A stretch of DNA of 47,480 nt, from NCBI GenBank assembly GCA_963922565.1, contig CAWUIQ010000021.1, positions 1-47,480 on the forward strand. Reading direction: 5' to 3'. Below the pieces are notes generated by a model that was given only the letters and a program-made list of their open reading frames with translations, ran no database searches and had not been told where the DNA came from. The position numbers and the translations under genes are program-made. Below are positions 24,055-33,773 of the stretch, piece by piece (the stretch's first letter is position 1; every line of letters starts with the position of its first letter). The stretch is from JBCBKL01 sp963922565 (GTDB taxonomy: Bacteria; Pseudomonadota; Alphaproteobacteria; Rhodobacterales; Rhodobacteraceae).

Positions 24055-25969
24055 CGCCGGTTCCGTCCGGTTCCGGCTGCTTGCAATCGCTCTGCTGCCC
24101 ACGCTGGTCGTTCTGCCCGTCTTTTTTGCCGTTACCGCGTGGAACTGGTCGGGTCGGTTCGACGAGTTGCTGATCACCAAGGTCAACAGCGAGCTGACGA
24201 TCGCATCGGAATACATGAACTCGATCCTTGACGATCGGAGCCTGCGGGTGGGCGCGCTGGCCAATTCCGCGCGATTGGCGGCAACGACAGATGATGAGCT
24301 GCCCAACCTGCTCAGTGAGGAACGCAATCTGCTCGGGCTCGATTTTCTCTATGCAGTGGGCCCGGGCGAACGGGGCAAGTGGCCGATCATCAACACAGCG
24401 CTCGCCGGTACCGCGTCAAACGGCATCGACATCTTTGCCTCTGACGATCTGCGCGCCATATCCCCGACCCTCGCCTCTCGGGCCCGTATACCGCTGGTTC
24501 CGACCCGCGCCGCCGTTCCGACCACCCGGTCCGAGGAGAACCGCGCGATGATCCTGCATATCGCTGCCCCGCTGCCCGACGGGGCGGGCGCGTTGGTTGG
24601 GGGCGTCCTGCTGAACCGCAACCTTGGCTTCATCGATACGATCAACGACCTTGTCTATCCGACAGAAAGTCTGCCCGAAGACAGCCAGGGCACTGCCACC
24701 CTCTTTCTCGAAGACGTGCGGGTCAGCACCAATGTCCGGCTCTTTCAAGATGAGCGGGCGCTTGGCACGCGGGTTTCGGCCATCGTTAGATCGGCCGTAC
24801 TTGATGAGGGGCGCGTATGGCTCGACCGGGCGTTTGTCGTCAACGATTGGTACATCTCGGCCTACGAGCCGATCATCGACACCTTCGGCAACCGGGTCGG
24901 GATGCTCTATGTCGGATTTCTCGAGGCGCCCTTTGAAACCGCCAAGCGGCGCACGATCGCTGCGTTTGCCTTTGGTTTCGTCGCGATCATGGTCCTGACG
25001 ATCCCGATCTATCTACGCTGGGCCGCGCAGATATTTCGCCCTCTGGAAACGACCCTCGCGACGATGGAGCGGGTCGAACACGGCGATCTTGGAGCACGCA
25101 CAAATGTGGGGACGTCAAGCGGAGAGATCACGCGCGTCGCGGCCCATCTCGACGATCTTCTGGATCAGATCGAGGCCCGAGACAAAAAACTGCGCGCCTA
25201 TGCCGATGATTTGAATGCCCGCGTCGCCGAGCGCACGGCCGAGCTTGAAGAAGCCAACAAGAACCTCGAGGCGACGTCGCAACAACTGATTGTTTCGGAA
25301 AAGCTTGCCTCGCTTGGCGAGATTGCAGCAGGCCTCGCACACGAGATCAACAACCCTGTCGCCGTCATCCAGGGCAATGTCGATCTGCTGCAATCCGAAC
25401 TGGCGCAGACCGGCGAAACCCACAAGACCGAATTCCAACTGATCAACGAACAGATCCAGGCGATCAACATGCTGGTCAGCAAGATCCTTCAATTCACGCG
25501 CCCTGACGAATTTGCCGATTTCGACGAAACCCATGTCCCTTCAACAGTGATCCGGGACACCCTGCCGCTGATCAACCACCTGCTGGGAAAGGCCAAGATC
25601 GACGTCGACCTGCATCTCGACGAAACAAGGCCCGTCAGGATCAACCGAACCGAGCTGCAGCAGGTGCTGATCAACCTGATGGTGAACGCCATTCATGCCA
25701 TGCCGCGCGGCGGTGTGTTGGGCATCCGTGCGACGCAAGACGGTCGCGGAACTCGGATGATGGTGAGCGACACGGGCACCGGCATGCCCCCGGATGTGAA
25801 GGCCCGCGTGTTCGATCCGTTCTTTACGACCAAGCAAGGCGGTGGCACGGGACTGGGGCTTTCGATCACCCGTCAGATCCTTGAGCGCTATGGCGGCCGG
25901 ATCGACGTCAGCAGTACCGAAGGCGAAGGGACGCAGTTTACCCTTTGGCTACCGGACGCCGATGATTAG
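24047..25969 (+). CDS. Membrane sensor histidine kinase, partner of the upstream regulator
   Basis: The start at 24047 (MGNAGSVRFRLLAIALLP) sits inside the end of the regulator gene. The product (640 aa) has a membrane helix at about 9-30, a periplasmic cache-like sensor domain (about 35-300, ending EPIIDTFGNRVGMLYVGF), a second helix (about 308-328), HAMP, a coiled coil (about 380-415), and a HisKA helix with His432 in GLAHEINNPVAVIQ. The ATPase domain follows with N-box INLMVNAIHAM, G1 DTGTGMP and G2 GGGTGLGLS. It is a NtrB/DctB-like kinase. The periplasmic sensor could bind formate or another small molecule, which is inference from location only. Confidence 0.94.
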   Translation: MGNAGSVRFRLLAIALLPTLVVLPVFFAVTAWNWSGRFDELLITKVNSELTIASEYMNSILDDRSLRVGALANSARLAATTDDELPNLLSEERNLLGLDFLYAVGPGERGKWPIINTALAGTASNGIDIFASDDLRAISPTLASRARIPLVPTRAAVPTTRSEENRAMILHIAAPLPDGAGALVGGVLLNRNLGFIDTINDLVYPTESLPEDSQGTATLFLEDVRVSTNVRLFQDERALGTRVSAIVRSAVLDEGRVWLDRAFVVNDWYISAYEPIIDTFGNRVGMLYVGFLEAPFETAKRRTIAAFAFGFVAIMVLTIPIYLRWAAQIFRPLETTLATMERVEHGDLGARTNVGTSSGEITRVAAHLDDLLDQIEARDKKLRAYADDLNARVAERTAELEEANKNLEATSQQLIVSEKLASLGEIAAGLAHEINNPVAVIQGNVDLLQSELAQTGETHKTEFQLINEQIQAINMLVSKILQFTRPDEFADFDETHVPSTVIRDTLPLINHLLGKAKIDVDLHLDETRPVRINRTELQQVLINLMVNAIHAMPRGGVLGIRATQDGRGTRMMVSDTGTGMPPDVKARVFDPFFTTKQGGGTGLGLSITRQILERYGGRIDVSSTEGEGTQFTLWLPDADD

Positions 25970-26337
25970 CCGGTTTCGACGCAGTGGCGGCGGAACGCGC
26001 GCTTGAGCATGTCCAGCTCTGCGCGCAGCAGATCGACCTCGGCCCGGATATCGTCGCCCAGAACCTCACCCGCGACGATGGCGAACTGACCGATGCACTC
26101 GCCGTTGCCCCGGTCGTGAACCAGGAAGGTCTGCACACCTTCCGAAATCGCCTCTGCGGGGATCGGCACTTCGAGATGCCACCGCCCGGCGGCCTTTTCT
26201 TCGGTCAGCCGAATATTTTCGATCGGTTTTTCAAGATGCGTCACCTCGATCTGAGGCGCGCCTTCGCCCGCTTGGGTGATGGTCGCGCGCCAGACCCCGG
26301 CGCGGATGGGTGCGGGTGCAAGGCTGAGTGTGGACAC
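25966..26337 (-). CDS. Conserved hypothetical protein with C-terminal coiled coil
   Basis: A 123-residue soluble protein starts at GTG 26337, with AGGAG overlapping the stop of the DUF6478 gene. The first 85 residues look like a beta-sandwich (VWRATITQAGEGAPQIEVTH, GRWHLEVPIPAEAI, VQTFLVHDRGNGECIGQFAI). The last 30 form a helix with leucine heptads (DLLRAELDMLKRAF). There are no catalytic motifs. It is the last gene of the ilvD-lipoprotein-DUF6478 run, and its stop overlaps the convergent kinase stop. I do not recognise a named family. Confidence 0.72.
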   Translation of the reverse strand: MSTLSLAPAPIRAGVWRATITQAGEGAPQIEVTHLEKPIENIRLTEEKAAGRWHLEVPIPAEAISEGVQTFLVHDRGNGECIGQFAIVAGEVLGDDIRAEVDLLRAELDMLKRAFRRHCVETG

Positions 26338-26347
26338 GCGGCGGCTC

Positions 26348-27115
26348 CTATACTTCGGCGCGGGGGCTGCGCCAGACTGCGAGATCCCGAACCGTGATCT
26401 GGTTCATCTCCGGCCCCTCGAAAATCAGATCGATCCAGGCGTTTTCGACCCGGGTTTCGTTCAGTTTGGAATAGGCCAGATCGAAGTCTGCACTCAATTC
26501 GCCCCCGGTCATGGCGAGTTCCTGAACGATCTGCTCGGTATTGGGGCCGTGGCGGACGTTGAGCCGGGCAAAGATCTCAAGCGGCCTTTCCAGATCGATT
26601 GTCACGGCCATCCGGAACAGATGCGATTTGCTCAAGCTCTCAACGGCATTCGGCGGCAAGGAAAGCGCAAGCGACAGAAACGAGCCACCAAAGCGAAAGA
26701 CATCCATCCGAAGACCGAAAGGTGCGGTGTCTTCGGATCTGGAGCTGTTGACCTGTCTCAACGTGATCTCCGAAAGCGGACAGTCATGAAAGACCGTGAG
26801 ATCGTCCCCGAACTGGGTGTTGGGCGAAACCGATGACAAACCCCGCGTGGTCAGGGCACCCCGCCAGACCTCGGGCCGCCAGGACAGGTCGGCATTGTGC
26901 GGCTCTGGAAGCTTTGCGAGGCCACGAATACGGTGACGTTCATCAAGTGACGACAGCAGAGTGTTCAACTGGCCAAGCATCGCCCGCGCATCGGTGCGCA
27001 GTTCGCGCTGCGCCTGCGGTTCAAGGGACGCAGCCTTGCCTGCAATGCGCGACCAGACTTTTGCTGAATGGCGTCGCAAGGCCTTATCGAGAAAGCTGTT
27101 GGAGTTCTTCGGCAT
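26348..27115 (-). CDS. DUF6478 family protein
   Basis: I place the start at ATG 27115 (MPKNSNSFLDKAL), because upstream in-frame starts would run into the lipoprotein gene and add residues unlike the family. The protein (255 aa) has a basic helical N-terminus (about 10-60) and a beta-rich domain with WRPEVWRGAL, FGDDLTVFHDCPLSEITLRQ, GLRMDVFRFGGSFLSLALSL, PLEIFARLNVRHGPNTEQIV and LIFEGPEMNQITVRDL. These match my recollection of DUF6478 from Rhodobacterales. The beta domain looks like a jelly-roll or carbohydrate-binding fold, but this is a guess. Function is unknown. Confidence 0.8.
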   Translation of the reverse strand: MPKNSNSFLDKALRRHSAKVWSRIAGKAASLEPQAQRELRTDARAMLGQLNTLLSSLDERHRIRGLAKLPEPHNADLSWRPEVWRGALTTRGLSSVSPNTQFGDDLTVFHDCPLSEITLRQVNSSRSEDTAPFGLRMDVFRFGGSFLSLALSLPPNAVESLSKSHLFRMAVTIDLERPLEIFARLNVRHGPNTEQIVQELAMTGGELSADFDLAYSKLNETRVENAWIDLIFEGPEMNQITVRDLAVWRSPRAEV

Positions 27116-27152
27116 TCGTTTTGACAGCCCGCGTGATGGGGTAGCGGTCAGA

Positions 27153-27842
27153 TTATTCTGAACCAGCTCTCGGTCCAAATAAACCAGAGAGACTGAACCG
27201 AGTGTTATTTGCGCCGGTCTGTTGCGCATCAACCGGATTTCGGCCAGCCGACGCGACAGCGCGGTTGATGGATTGGCTCAGGCTGCGGTCAAGCGTTTGC
27301 GTGATCAGCGCACGTGCGACCGCATCCGGTGTCTCGCCTTCGTCAGGCTTGTAAAGCGTCACCGCCATCACGTGCCCCCCGATCGATCCGGCGCCGCGCC
27401 AGATATCTTGGGACAGATCGCTTGACGGTGCATCCGCCCGCAGCCTGACCAGATGAACAAGCTCGGTCTCGTATTCTTCGATGATGGTCCCGACGCCGTC
27501 GTTCAATGCCGCATGATCTATCGGGCCATTGATGCGTTCCGGGGCCACGCTGGCCGTCAGGATGGCAAGGGGCGCATTGGCCTTGCGCGGATCACGAGCC
27601 CCAAGCGTGTCGCACCGCGCCATCAGTGCAAAGGTGCGGGTCACGCTGCGCGGATCGATACACATGCCGTCGGGCGCTACCAGAGTGACATCGCCGCCCG
27701 CGAGCGACGCGGAAACCATACCGGGTTGGCTGCGATCCCCTGCGCTACCGTCCAGCAAGCTCAGCCGCCCGGCATCATCACAAGCGGCCAGCGCCAGCAA
27801 GGCCGCAGTGATGATGGCGAGCTTAAAGCTCCATGTATTCAT
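27153..27842 (-). CDS. Putative lipoprotein, unknown function
   Basis: The product (229 aa) has a lipoprotein signal, KLAIITAALLALAAC (about residues 7-21), so Cys21 should be lipidated; Asp22 and Asp23 follow it. The mature part contains a conserved-looking GGDVTLVAPDGMCIDPRSV segment with a second cysteine, and helical stretches RALITQTLDRSLSQSINRAV. It overlaps ilvD by 20 bp on the same strand and precedes the DUF6478 gene by 37 bp. No enzymatic motif was recognised. Confidence 0.82.
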   Translation of the reverse strand: MNTWSFKLAIITAALLALAACDDAGRLSLLDGSAGDRSQPGMVSASLAGGDVTLVAPDGMCIDPRSVTRTFALMARCDTLGARDPRKANAPLAILTASVAPERINGPIDHAALNDGVGTIIEEYETELVHLVRLRADAPSSDLSQDIWRGAGSIGGHVMAVTLYKPDEGETPDAVARALITQTLDRSLSQSINRAVASAGRNPVDAQQTGANNTRFSLSGLFGPRAGSE

Positions 27843-29556
27843 GCCGCTCGGCTGCTCCGCCCGGATGGGTCACTGCCCCTTTGTAGGTCGCACCGACAAG
27901 CTGCGCATACTTCCAAAGCGCGCCGGATCCGTAGATCGTCTCGCGCGGGCCGGGCCAGTCAGCCTTTCTTGCCGCCAATTCGTCGTCGGACAGATCAACG
28001 CTGATCTCGCCCTTGATGGCGTCGATGGTGATCATGTCTCCGTCTTTCAACAATGCGATCGGGCCACCATGGGCCGCTTCCGGGCCAACGTGGCCAACGC
28101 AGAAGCCCCTTGTTGCCCCGGAAAAGCGACCGTCGGTGATCAGGGCAACCTTCTTGCCCATGCCCTGCCCCGACAAGGCCGCTGTGGTCGCCAACATCTC
28201 GCGCATACCGGGGCCGCCCGATGGGCCTTCGTTGCGGATGACGATCACTTCACCCTCCTTGTAGGAACGCTCCTGCACGGCCTCGAACGCGTCCTGCTCG
28301 CATTCGAACACGCGTGCGGGTCCGGTAAAGACGATCTGATCCTCTTCCATCCCAGCGATTTTCACGATCGCGCCTTCCGGGGCTAGGTTGCCCTTAAGGC
28401 CGACAACGCCGCCCGTTGTCGACAGTGGCGTCTCTACCGGATGGATCACGCGGCCATCGGCCTCGCGGTCGATTTTGTCGAGCTCCTCGCCAATCGAGTA
28501 GCCCGTCGCGGTCATGCAATCCTCATGGACCAAGCCAGCCTTGCGCAGCTCTTTCATGACAACCGGGACGCCGCCCGCCTCATAGAGATCCTTGGCCACA
28601 TACTGACCGCCCGGCTTCATGTCGACGAAGTAGGGCGTGTCGCGGAAAATCTCGCAGACATCATCGAGGAAGAACTCGATCCCCGCTTCATGCGCCATCG
28701 CGGGCAGGTGCAGGCCGGCATTGGTCGAACCGCCGGTGCAGGCGACTACACGCGCCGCGTTTTCCAGCGACTTGAGCGTGACGATGTCGCGTGCGCGGAT
28801 GTTCTTTTCGATCAGGTTCATGACGGCCGCGCCCGAAGCCTCGGCATAGGCGTCGCGGGACTCGTAGGGGGCAGGCGCACCGGATGAGTTGGGCAGCGCC
28901 AGGCCAATCGCCTCGGACACGCAGGCCATCGTATTGGCGGTGAACTGGCCGCCGCAAGCGCCGGCCGAGGGGCAGGCCACTTTTTCCAACTTTTCCAGCT
29001 CGCATTCGCTCAAGTTCCCGGCCTGGTTCTGGCCGACAGCTTCAAACACGTCCTGAACAGTTACATCCTTCCCATCCAGACGGCCCGGCAGGATCGACCC
29101 ACCATAGAGGAACACCGACGGTACGTTCAGCCGGATCATCGCCATCATCATACCCGGCAGGGATTTGTCGCATCCGGCAAGGCCCACTATCGCATCGTAG
29201 CAGTGCCCGCGCATCGTCAGTTCGACCGTGTCGGCAATCGCCTCGCGAGACGCCAGCGAAGACCGCATCCCCTCATGACCCATGGCGATGCCGTCGGTCA
29301 CCGTGATGGTGGTGAACTCGCGCGGCGTGCCATAGGCCGATTTCACGCCCATCTTCACCGCCTGCGCCTGACGGTTCAGCGCGATGTTGCAGGGGGCGGC
29401 CTCGTTCCAGCAGGTGGCCACACCGATAAGGGGCTGATGGATCTCTTCTTCGGTCATGCCCATGGCATAGTAATAGGACCGGTGTGGCGCGCGCGACGGA
29501 CCCTCGGTCACGTGGCGGCTGGGCAGTTTTGACTTGTCGAACTGGCGCTTGAGCAT
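27823..29556 (-). CDS. ilvD: Dihydroxy-acid dehydratase
   Basis: The start at 29556 (MLKRQFDKSKLPSRHVTEGP) has AGGGAGG upstream; earlier in-frame codons lack a site and extend past the family's N-terminus. IlvD (577 aa) dehydrates 2,3-dihydroxy-isovalerate and its methylvalerate homologue in valine and isoleucine synthesis. Cluster-ligand motifs are visible: TCWNEAAPCN, GLAGCDKSLPG and CPSAGACGGQFTANTM, plus the C-terminal TDGRFSGATRGFCVGHV active-site segment. It leads the minus-strand run with the lipoprotein gene. Branched-chain synthesis is also represented by leuA at the end of the window. Confidence 0.97.
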   Translation of the reverse strand: MLKRQFDKSKLPSRHVTEGPSRAPHRSYYYAMGMTEEEIHQPLIGVATCWNEAAPCNIALNRQAQAVKMGVKSAYGTPREFTTITVTDGIAMGHEGMRSSLASREAIADTVELTMRGHCYDAIVGLAGCDKSLPGMMMAMIRLNVPSVFLYGGSILPGRLDGKDVTVQDVFEAVGQNQAGNLSECELEKLEKVACPSAGACGGQFTANTMACVSEAIGLALPNSSGAPAPYESRDAYAEASGAAVMNLIEKNIRARDIVTLKSLENAARVVACTGGSTNAGLHLPAMAHEAGIEFFLDDVCEIFRDTPYFVDMKPGGQYVAKDLYEAGGVPVVMKELRKAGLVHEDCMTATGYSIGEELDKIDREADGRVIHPVETPLSTTGGVVGLKGNLAPEGAIVKIAGMEEDQIVFTGPARVFECEQDAFEAVQERSYKEGEVIVIRNEGPSGGPGMREMLATTAALSGQGMGKKVALITDGRFSGATRGFCVGHVGPEAAHGGPIALLKDGDMITIDAIKGEISVDLSDDELAARKADWPGPRETIYGSGALWKYAQLVGATYKGAVTHPGGAAERHEYMEL

Positions 29557-29720
29557 CGCGGCCTCCCTAAATGCGTTGATGACGGAATACCCACCTGCCC
29601 CGACCCCTGCAAGCACCGGCAGAGTTGTAATGCGTCCGGTACACCCCTAGTTAACCCTTCAAGCCACTGCGCTCATGCATGATCGTGGCGCCAATTGGCG
29701 GTTTGAACGGCAGGATTTGC

Positions 29721-32700
29721 ATGGAAAGCAGTCTTTTTTCCTTCATTTGGAAGTATTCAAAACGCGACCAGTTCATGCTGCTTGGCCTGACGGTGGTCAC
29801 TTTCCCCTTCCTCTACGCAACGTTGGAACTGCCCAAGCGGATCATCAACGACGCGATTGGTGCGGGGACCAGCACGATTGACCTGTTTGGCTACGAAGTC
29901 AGCCAGTTGCAGTTCCTGCTGGCGCTCTGTTTCGGCTATCTCGCGGCCGTCGTCGCGCATGGTCTGCTCAAGATGCGTCTCAACACCATGAAGGGCGTCG
30001 TCGCCGAGCGTATGTTGCGGCGCTTTCGGTACCAGCTCTTGTCGCGTATGACGCGCTTTCCACGGTCGTATTTCCGCAACACCAGCCAAGGCGAGATGGT
30101 CAGCATGGTGACGGCCGAGGCCGAACCGATGGGCGGCCTCATGGGCGATGCGCTGGCCCAGCCGGTTTTTCAGGCCGGTCAGATGCTGATCATCGTGACG
30201 TTCCTGTTCCTGCAATCGGTCTGGTTCGGGCTGGCGGGCATCGCGCTGATCCCGCTTCAGGCCTGGCTCATCCCCATGATCCAGCGCCAGATCAACCAGT
30301 TAAACAAACAACGGATCAGCCAGGTGCGGGCGCTCTCATCCGAAATCGGAGAGACCGCTGCCGGCATCGCTGATCTGCGCACGAATGGCGGGCTGCGGCA
30401 TCGGCTTGCCATGTTCTCTGACCGGCTTGGGCATTTGTTCGAGGTGCGCTTCCGCATCTACAACAAAAAATTCTTCATGAAGTTCCTCAACAACTTCATC
30501 ACCCAGCTCACGCCGTTCTTTTTCTATTCGGTTGGGGGTTACCTTGCGATCCGGGGCGAGATCACCGTGGGTGCGCTTGTCGCCGCGCTGGCGGCCTACA
30601 AGGATCTTTCAGCCCCGTGGAAAGAGTTGCTGACCTACTACAACCAGACCCAGGACATGTCGTTGCGCTGGCAGATCGTGACGGAACGGTTTGCACCCAG
30701 CGGTGTGCTTGACGAAAAACTCTTTGAGGGCGAGCCTGAAACGATCCCCCATCTTGATGGGGATATCATTCTGGACGGGGTCACGGTGCGCAACGGCAAT
30801 GGCAACCCGGTCCTCGAAGACATCGATCTGACGATCCCGGCGGGGTCCCGCGTGGCAATCCAGGTTCCAAACCAATCCGAACGTACCGCACTGGCCGAGC
30901 TTTTGACGCGCGAAGTGTTGCCGTGGCGCGGGGACCTTAAGATGAGCGGCACATCCATCACCGATATTCATCAGTCGATTATCGCCGCGCGGATCGGCTA
31001 TGCCCATTCGCGTCCTTACCTTTTTGACGGCACGCTGGGCAGCAACCTGATGATGCCGCTCATGGCCCGCCCCGCCGAATTCGATCAGCACGCCAACGGT
31101 CAGGAATGGCATTTCCGCGAGGCAGAGCGGTCCGGCAACAGCCTCGACAGGATCGACGTCAACTGGATCGACCCCAGCCTTGCCGGTCTGGGCACCATCG
31201 ATGAGATCCGCAAATGGTGGTTCGAGCTGGTCCAGACGCTGGGCGTGGACGAATTCATGTTCCGCAGGATGCTCAACTCGCGCATGGATGCGGACCAGCA
31301 CAAGGCGCTGGCGGATGCGGTTGTGCAGACCCGGCCAGAGGTCTATCGCCGCCTCAAACAGGCGGGGCTGGATGACATCGTCTATCGGTTCGATCCGGAC
31401 GAGTTCAACCCGGCCATCCCGCTTGGCGGCAACCTGCTTTTCGCCGCGCCCATCCGGGACATCAGCCAGGAAGGTCTGGCATCCAACAAACGGTTCCTGC
31501 GGCTGCTCTTTGAACATGGCATCGTCGAGCAGGGCATCGCGATATCGCAAATGCTTGTCGAAACGCTCCACCAGACCTTTGGAATGGACGGCACCAAGCA
31601 CCCGCTCTTTACCGCGCTCGGGATCGAGGAGGAACTTTACGAACGCTTGGTCGACATCGCCACAAGACGGCGGGAAAAGGGTGACGAAGCGCTGAGCGAA
31701 GACGAATTCTCGCTCTTGCTGACGGTTCCCTTCGCCTTCACGGCTGAACAATTCGGGCCCGCATTCCCGGAAAGCTTCAAGAAAGAAATTCTGCATATCC
31801 GCAAGACCAACGGCAAAGCGCTGCGGGACCAGACGCGGGGCTTGTTCATTGCAGTTTCGCCCGAAAACTATCTGCCGCGCCTGACCATTCTTGAAAACGC
31901 GCTCTACGGCCGGGTCTCGATGGTGGCGGGAACCAAGGCCGAACAGGTCGAAGATATCGTGGCAGAGGTGTTCAAAGAGCTGGATTTGCGGCGCCTCGTG
32001 GCCGAGGTGGTGTTCGATATCGAGATCGGCATCGGCGGAACGAACCTGCCCACCATCTTCCACGAACGCGCGGCATTCTCGCGCGCGGCCATCAAGCGGC
32101 CTGACATCCTGATCCTCGACAAGGCGATCGCCAGCCACGATGCCGATCAACGGCGCGAGACACGATCGGCGCTGAAAAAGCTGCTGCCGAAAAGCACGAT
32201 GATCTTCATGGAAGAGAACTTTGACGACGCAGAAGAATACGATTTGTTCGTCGAGGTGAAAAACGGGCGGATCGACGGCATCCACAAGACCGAGGACGAC
32301 CTGCCAGAAGGCGGCGCAGACGACCTTCGGCGCAAGCTGCGGGTCATTTCCCGAACCGAGCTCTTTTCCGGGCTGGATCAACGCAACCAACGCCTGCTGG
32401 CCTTTGCCGCCCAGTGGTACACGGCGATGCCGGACCAGCGCATTTTCACGATGAACGAAAAACCTGACGCGGCCTATCTGTGCGTCGCGGGCCAGGCGGT
32501 GCTGAGCTATGAGGATGACAATGGCGATCTGCATCCCGTCTCGACCGTCGAACCGGGCCGTCTGATCGGTGATCTGTCAATCATCATGGACGAACCGCGT
32601 CAGCTGCATCTGACGGCCACCGGCTGGGTCACGTTCCTGCGGATCGGGGCCAAGGAATTCCGCGCGGTGATCGAAAACGACCCGAAGGTCCTGATGAGCC

Positions 32701-32807
32701 TTTTGCAGACAGTCGCAGGGCATCTTGTCGGTGCGGCCGAACTGCTTCGCCAGGCCGAGGTTCGCATCCCACAGGATGTCGGCCCCCCTGCTCCGCCGCT
32801 CGAGTAA
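29721..32807 (+). CDS. Degenerate ABC-type membrane protein with large insertion and cyclic-nucleotide-binding domain
   Basis: The start at 29721 follows AGGAT. The product (1028 aa) has an ABC exporter membrane domain (about 15-320, several helices), then an ATPase-like domain with lost catalytic residues: the Walker A position reads VPNQSERTA (382-390) in place of GPNGSGKST, there is no LSGGQ, and Walker B reads LILDKAIASHD with Lys801 where the catalytic glutamate belongs. About 275 residues (roughly 443-718) are inserted between the Q-loop-like LFDGTLGSNL and a second similar LTILENALYG. A C-terminal cNMP-binding-like domain spans about 870-1010. The CPBP protease gene begins one base after the stop. 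Active ATP-driven transport looks unlikely. Confidence 0.88.
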   Translation: MESSLFSFIWKYSKRDQFMLLGLTVVTFPFLYATLELPKRIINDAIGAGTSTIDLFGYEVSQLQFLLALCFGYLAAVVAHGLLKMRLNTMKGVVAERMLRRFRYQLLSRMTRFPRSYFRNTSQGEMVSMVTAEAEPMGGLMGDALAQPVFQAGQMLIIVTFLFLQSVWFGLAGIALIPLQAWLIPMIQRQINQLNKQRISQVRALSSEIGETAAGIADLRTNGGLRHRLAMFSDRLGHLFEVRFRIYNKKFFMKFLNNFITQLTPFFFYSVGGYLAIRGEITVGALVAALAAYKDLSAPWKELLTYYNQTQDMSLRWQIVTERFAPSGVLDEKLFEGEPETIPHLDGDIILDGVTVRNGNGNPVLEDIDLTIPAGSRVAIQVPNQSERTALAELLTREVLPWRGDLKMSGTSITDIHQSIIAARIGYAHSRPYLFDGTLGSNLMMPLMARPAEFDQHANGQEWHFREAERSGNSLDRIDVNWIDPSLAGLGTIDEIRKWWFELVQTLGVDEFMFRRMLNSRMDADQHKALADAVVQTRPEVYRRLKQAGLDDIVYRFDPDEFNPAIPLGGNLLFAAPIRDISQEGLASNKRFLRLLFEHGIVEQGIAISQMLVETLHQTFGMDGTKHPLFTALGIEEELYERLVDIATRRREKGDEALSEDEFSLLLTVPFAFTAEQFGPAFPESFKKEILHIRKTNGKALRDQTRGLFIAVSPENYLPRLTILENALYGRVSMVAGTKAEQVEDIVAEVFKELDLRRLVAEVVFDIEIGIGGTNLPTIFHERAAFSRAAIKRPDILILDKAIASHDADQRRETRSALKKLLPKSTMIFMEENFDDAEEYDLFVEVKNGRIDGIHKTEDDLPEGGADDLRRKLRVISRTELFSGLDQRNQRLLAFAAQWYTAMPDQRIFTMNEKPDAAYLCVAGQAVLSYEDDNGDLHPVSTVEPGRLIGDLSIIMDEPRQLHLTATGWVTFLRIGAKEFRAVIENDPKVLMSLLQTVAGHLVGAAELLRQAEVRIPQDVGPPAPPLE

Positions 32808-32808
32808 T

Positions 32809-33714
32809 ATGTCAGTCTGGTCATTCGACTACGCGGCGCACGAGACTCTCGTGGCGCCTGCCCGCGCCAGACCCGAGCTGTGGCGGCTCTTTTTCGGTAT
32901 CATACTCATCGCGGGCATGTATCTGGCCTTTAACCAGATGTTCTTTGATCTCCTGCTCTCGCTATTCCGCGAAGACAACCGCAACGCGCTGATCACCGAA
33001 ATCCAGTCTGGCAACAGCCCCCGCGGGATGCTGGTCTTGCTATACCAGTTCGGTTTTCTCGCGCTGGCCACTGGCATCACCTGCCTGGTGATGAACCGAC
33101 GCGATCCGGTTTCGATCCTCGGGCCGTGGCGCAATCTGCGTCATCAGTTCGTCGTGGTGCTGATCGGCCTCTTCGCGCTCAGCATCGCACTTTGGGTCCT
33201 GCCGCCCTACACGATGGGCGACGCGTTCGAGCCGGGTCTCGCACCGCAGATCTGGGTCATGCTGCTGCCACTGTCGCTCAGCGCCGTCCTGGTCCAGACG
33301 GCAACCGAGGAATACCTCTTTCGCGGATATATCCAGCAACAGCTCGCCGCCCGGTTTTCATCGCCATGGATGTGGATCGTTGTGCCGTCCGCCCTCTTTG
33401 GGCTGGGGCACTACTTACCCAATTCCGCTGGTGACAACGCCCTGACCATTGCGCTGTGGGCTTGTCTCTTCGGGGTGCTGATGGCCGACATAACGGCGCG
33501 GGCGGGCAGCCTCGGCCCGGCCATCGCCATTCACTTTGCGAACAACGCCTCGGCCATGCTGCTGGTCGGGTTGCCGGACGACATGTCAGGCCTTGCGCTT
33601 TACCACACGCCGTTCGGCATGGCCGACGAAGAAGCGCTTGCCGCGTGGCTGCCTGTCGACTTTGGGCTGATGCTGGTAAGCTGGCTCACGGCGCGTGTCG
33701 CGATCCGGCGCTGA
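32809..33714 (+). CDS. CPBP-family intramembrane metalloprotease
   Basis: The product (301 aa) is a multi-helix membrane protein with the CPBP (CAAX protease/bacteriocin-processing, Abi) motifs: TEEYLFRGYIQQQL carrying the EExxxR pair (about 166-170), GLGHYLP with a histidine, and AIAIHFANNASAML with a second histidine ligand. Members are glutamyl or metal-dependent intramembrane proteases. It starts one base after the pseudo-ABC stop, so the two are co-translated. Substrates are unknown; the neighbour is an obvious candidate partner. The upstream-extended frame is not used because it would overlap the ABC gene in another frame. Confidence 0.88.
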   Translation: MSVWSFDYAAHETLVAPARARPELWRLFFGIILIAGMYLAFNQMFFDLLLSLFREDNRNALITEIQSGNSPRGMLVLLYQFGFLALATGITCLVMNRRDPVSILGPWRNLRHQFVVVLIGLFALSIALWVLPPYTMGDAFEPGLAPQIWVMLLPLSLSAVLVQTATEEYLFRGYIQQQLAARFSSPWMWIVVPSALFGLGHYLPNSAGDNALTIALWACLFGVLMADITARAGSLGPAIAIHFANNASAMLLVGLPDDMSGLALYHTPFGMADEEALAAWLPVDFGLMLVSWLTARVAIRR

Positions 33715-33773
33715 TTGCATTCCGCCGATGCTCGGATTAACTGATCGGTCAGGTCCATAGCAGGAAAGCCCAG

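Noticed and set aside
30609..32534. 641-codon open frame on the minus strand
   Set aside because: It is antisense to the pseudo-ABC gene in GC-rich DNA; its residue use is shadow-like (rich in R, H, Q, V) with no recognisable domain, while the plus frame shows clear ABC and cNMP domains.
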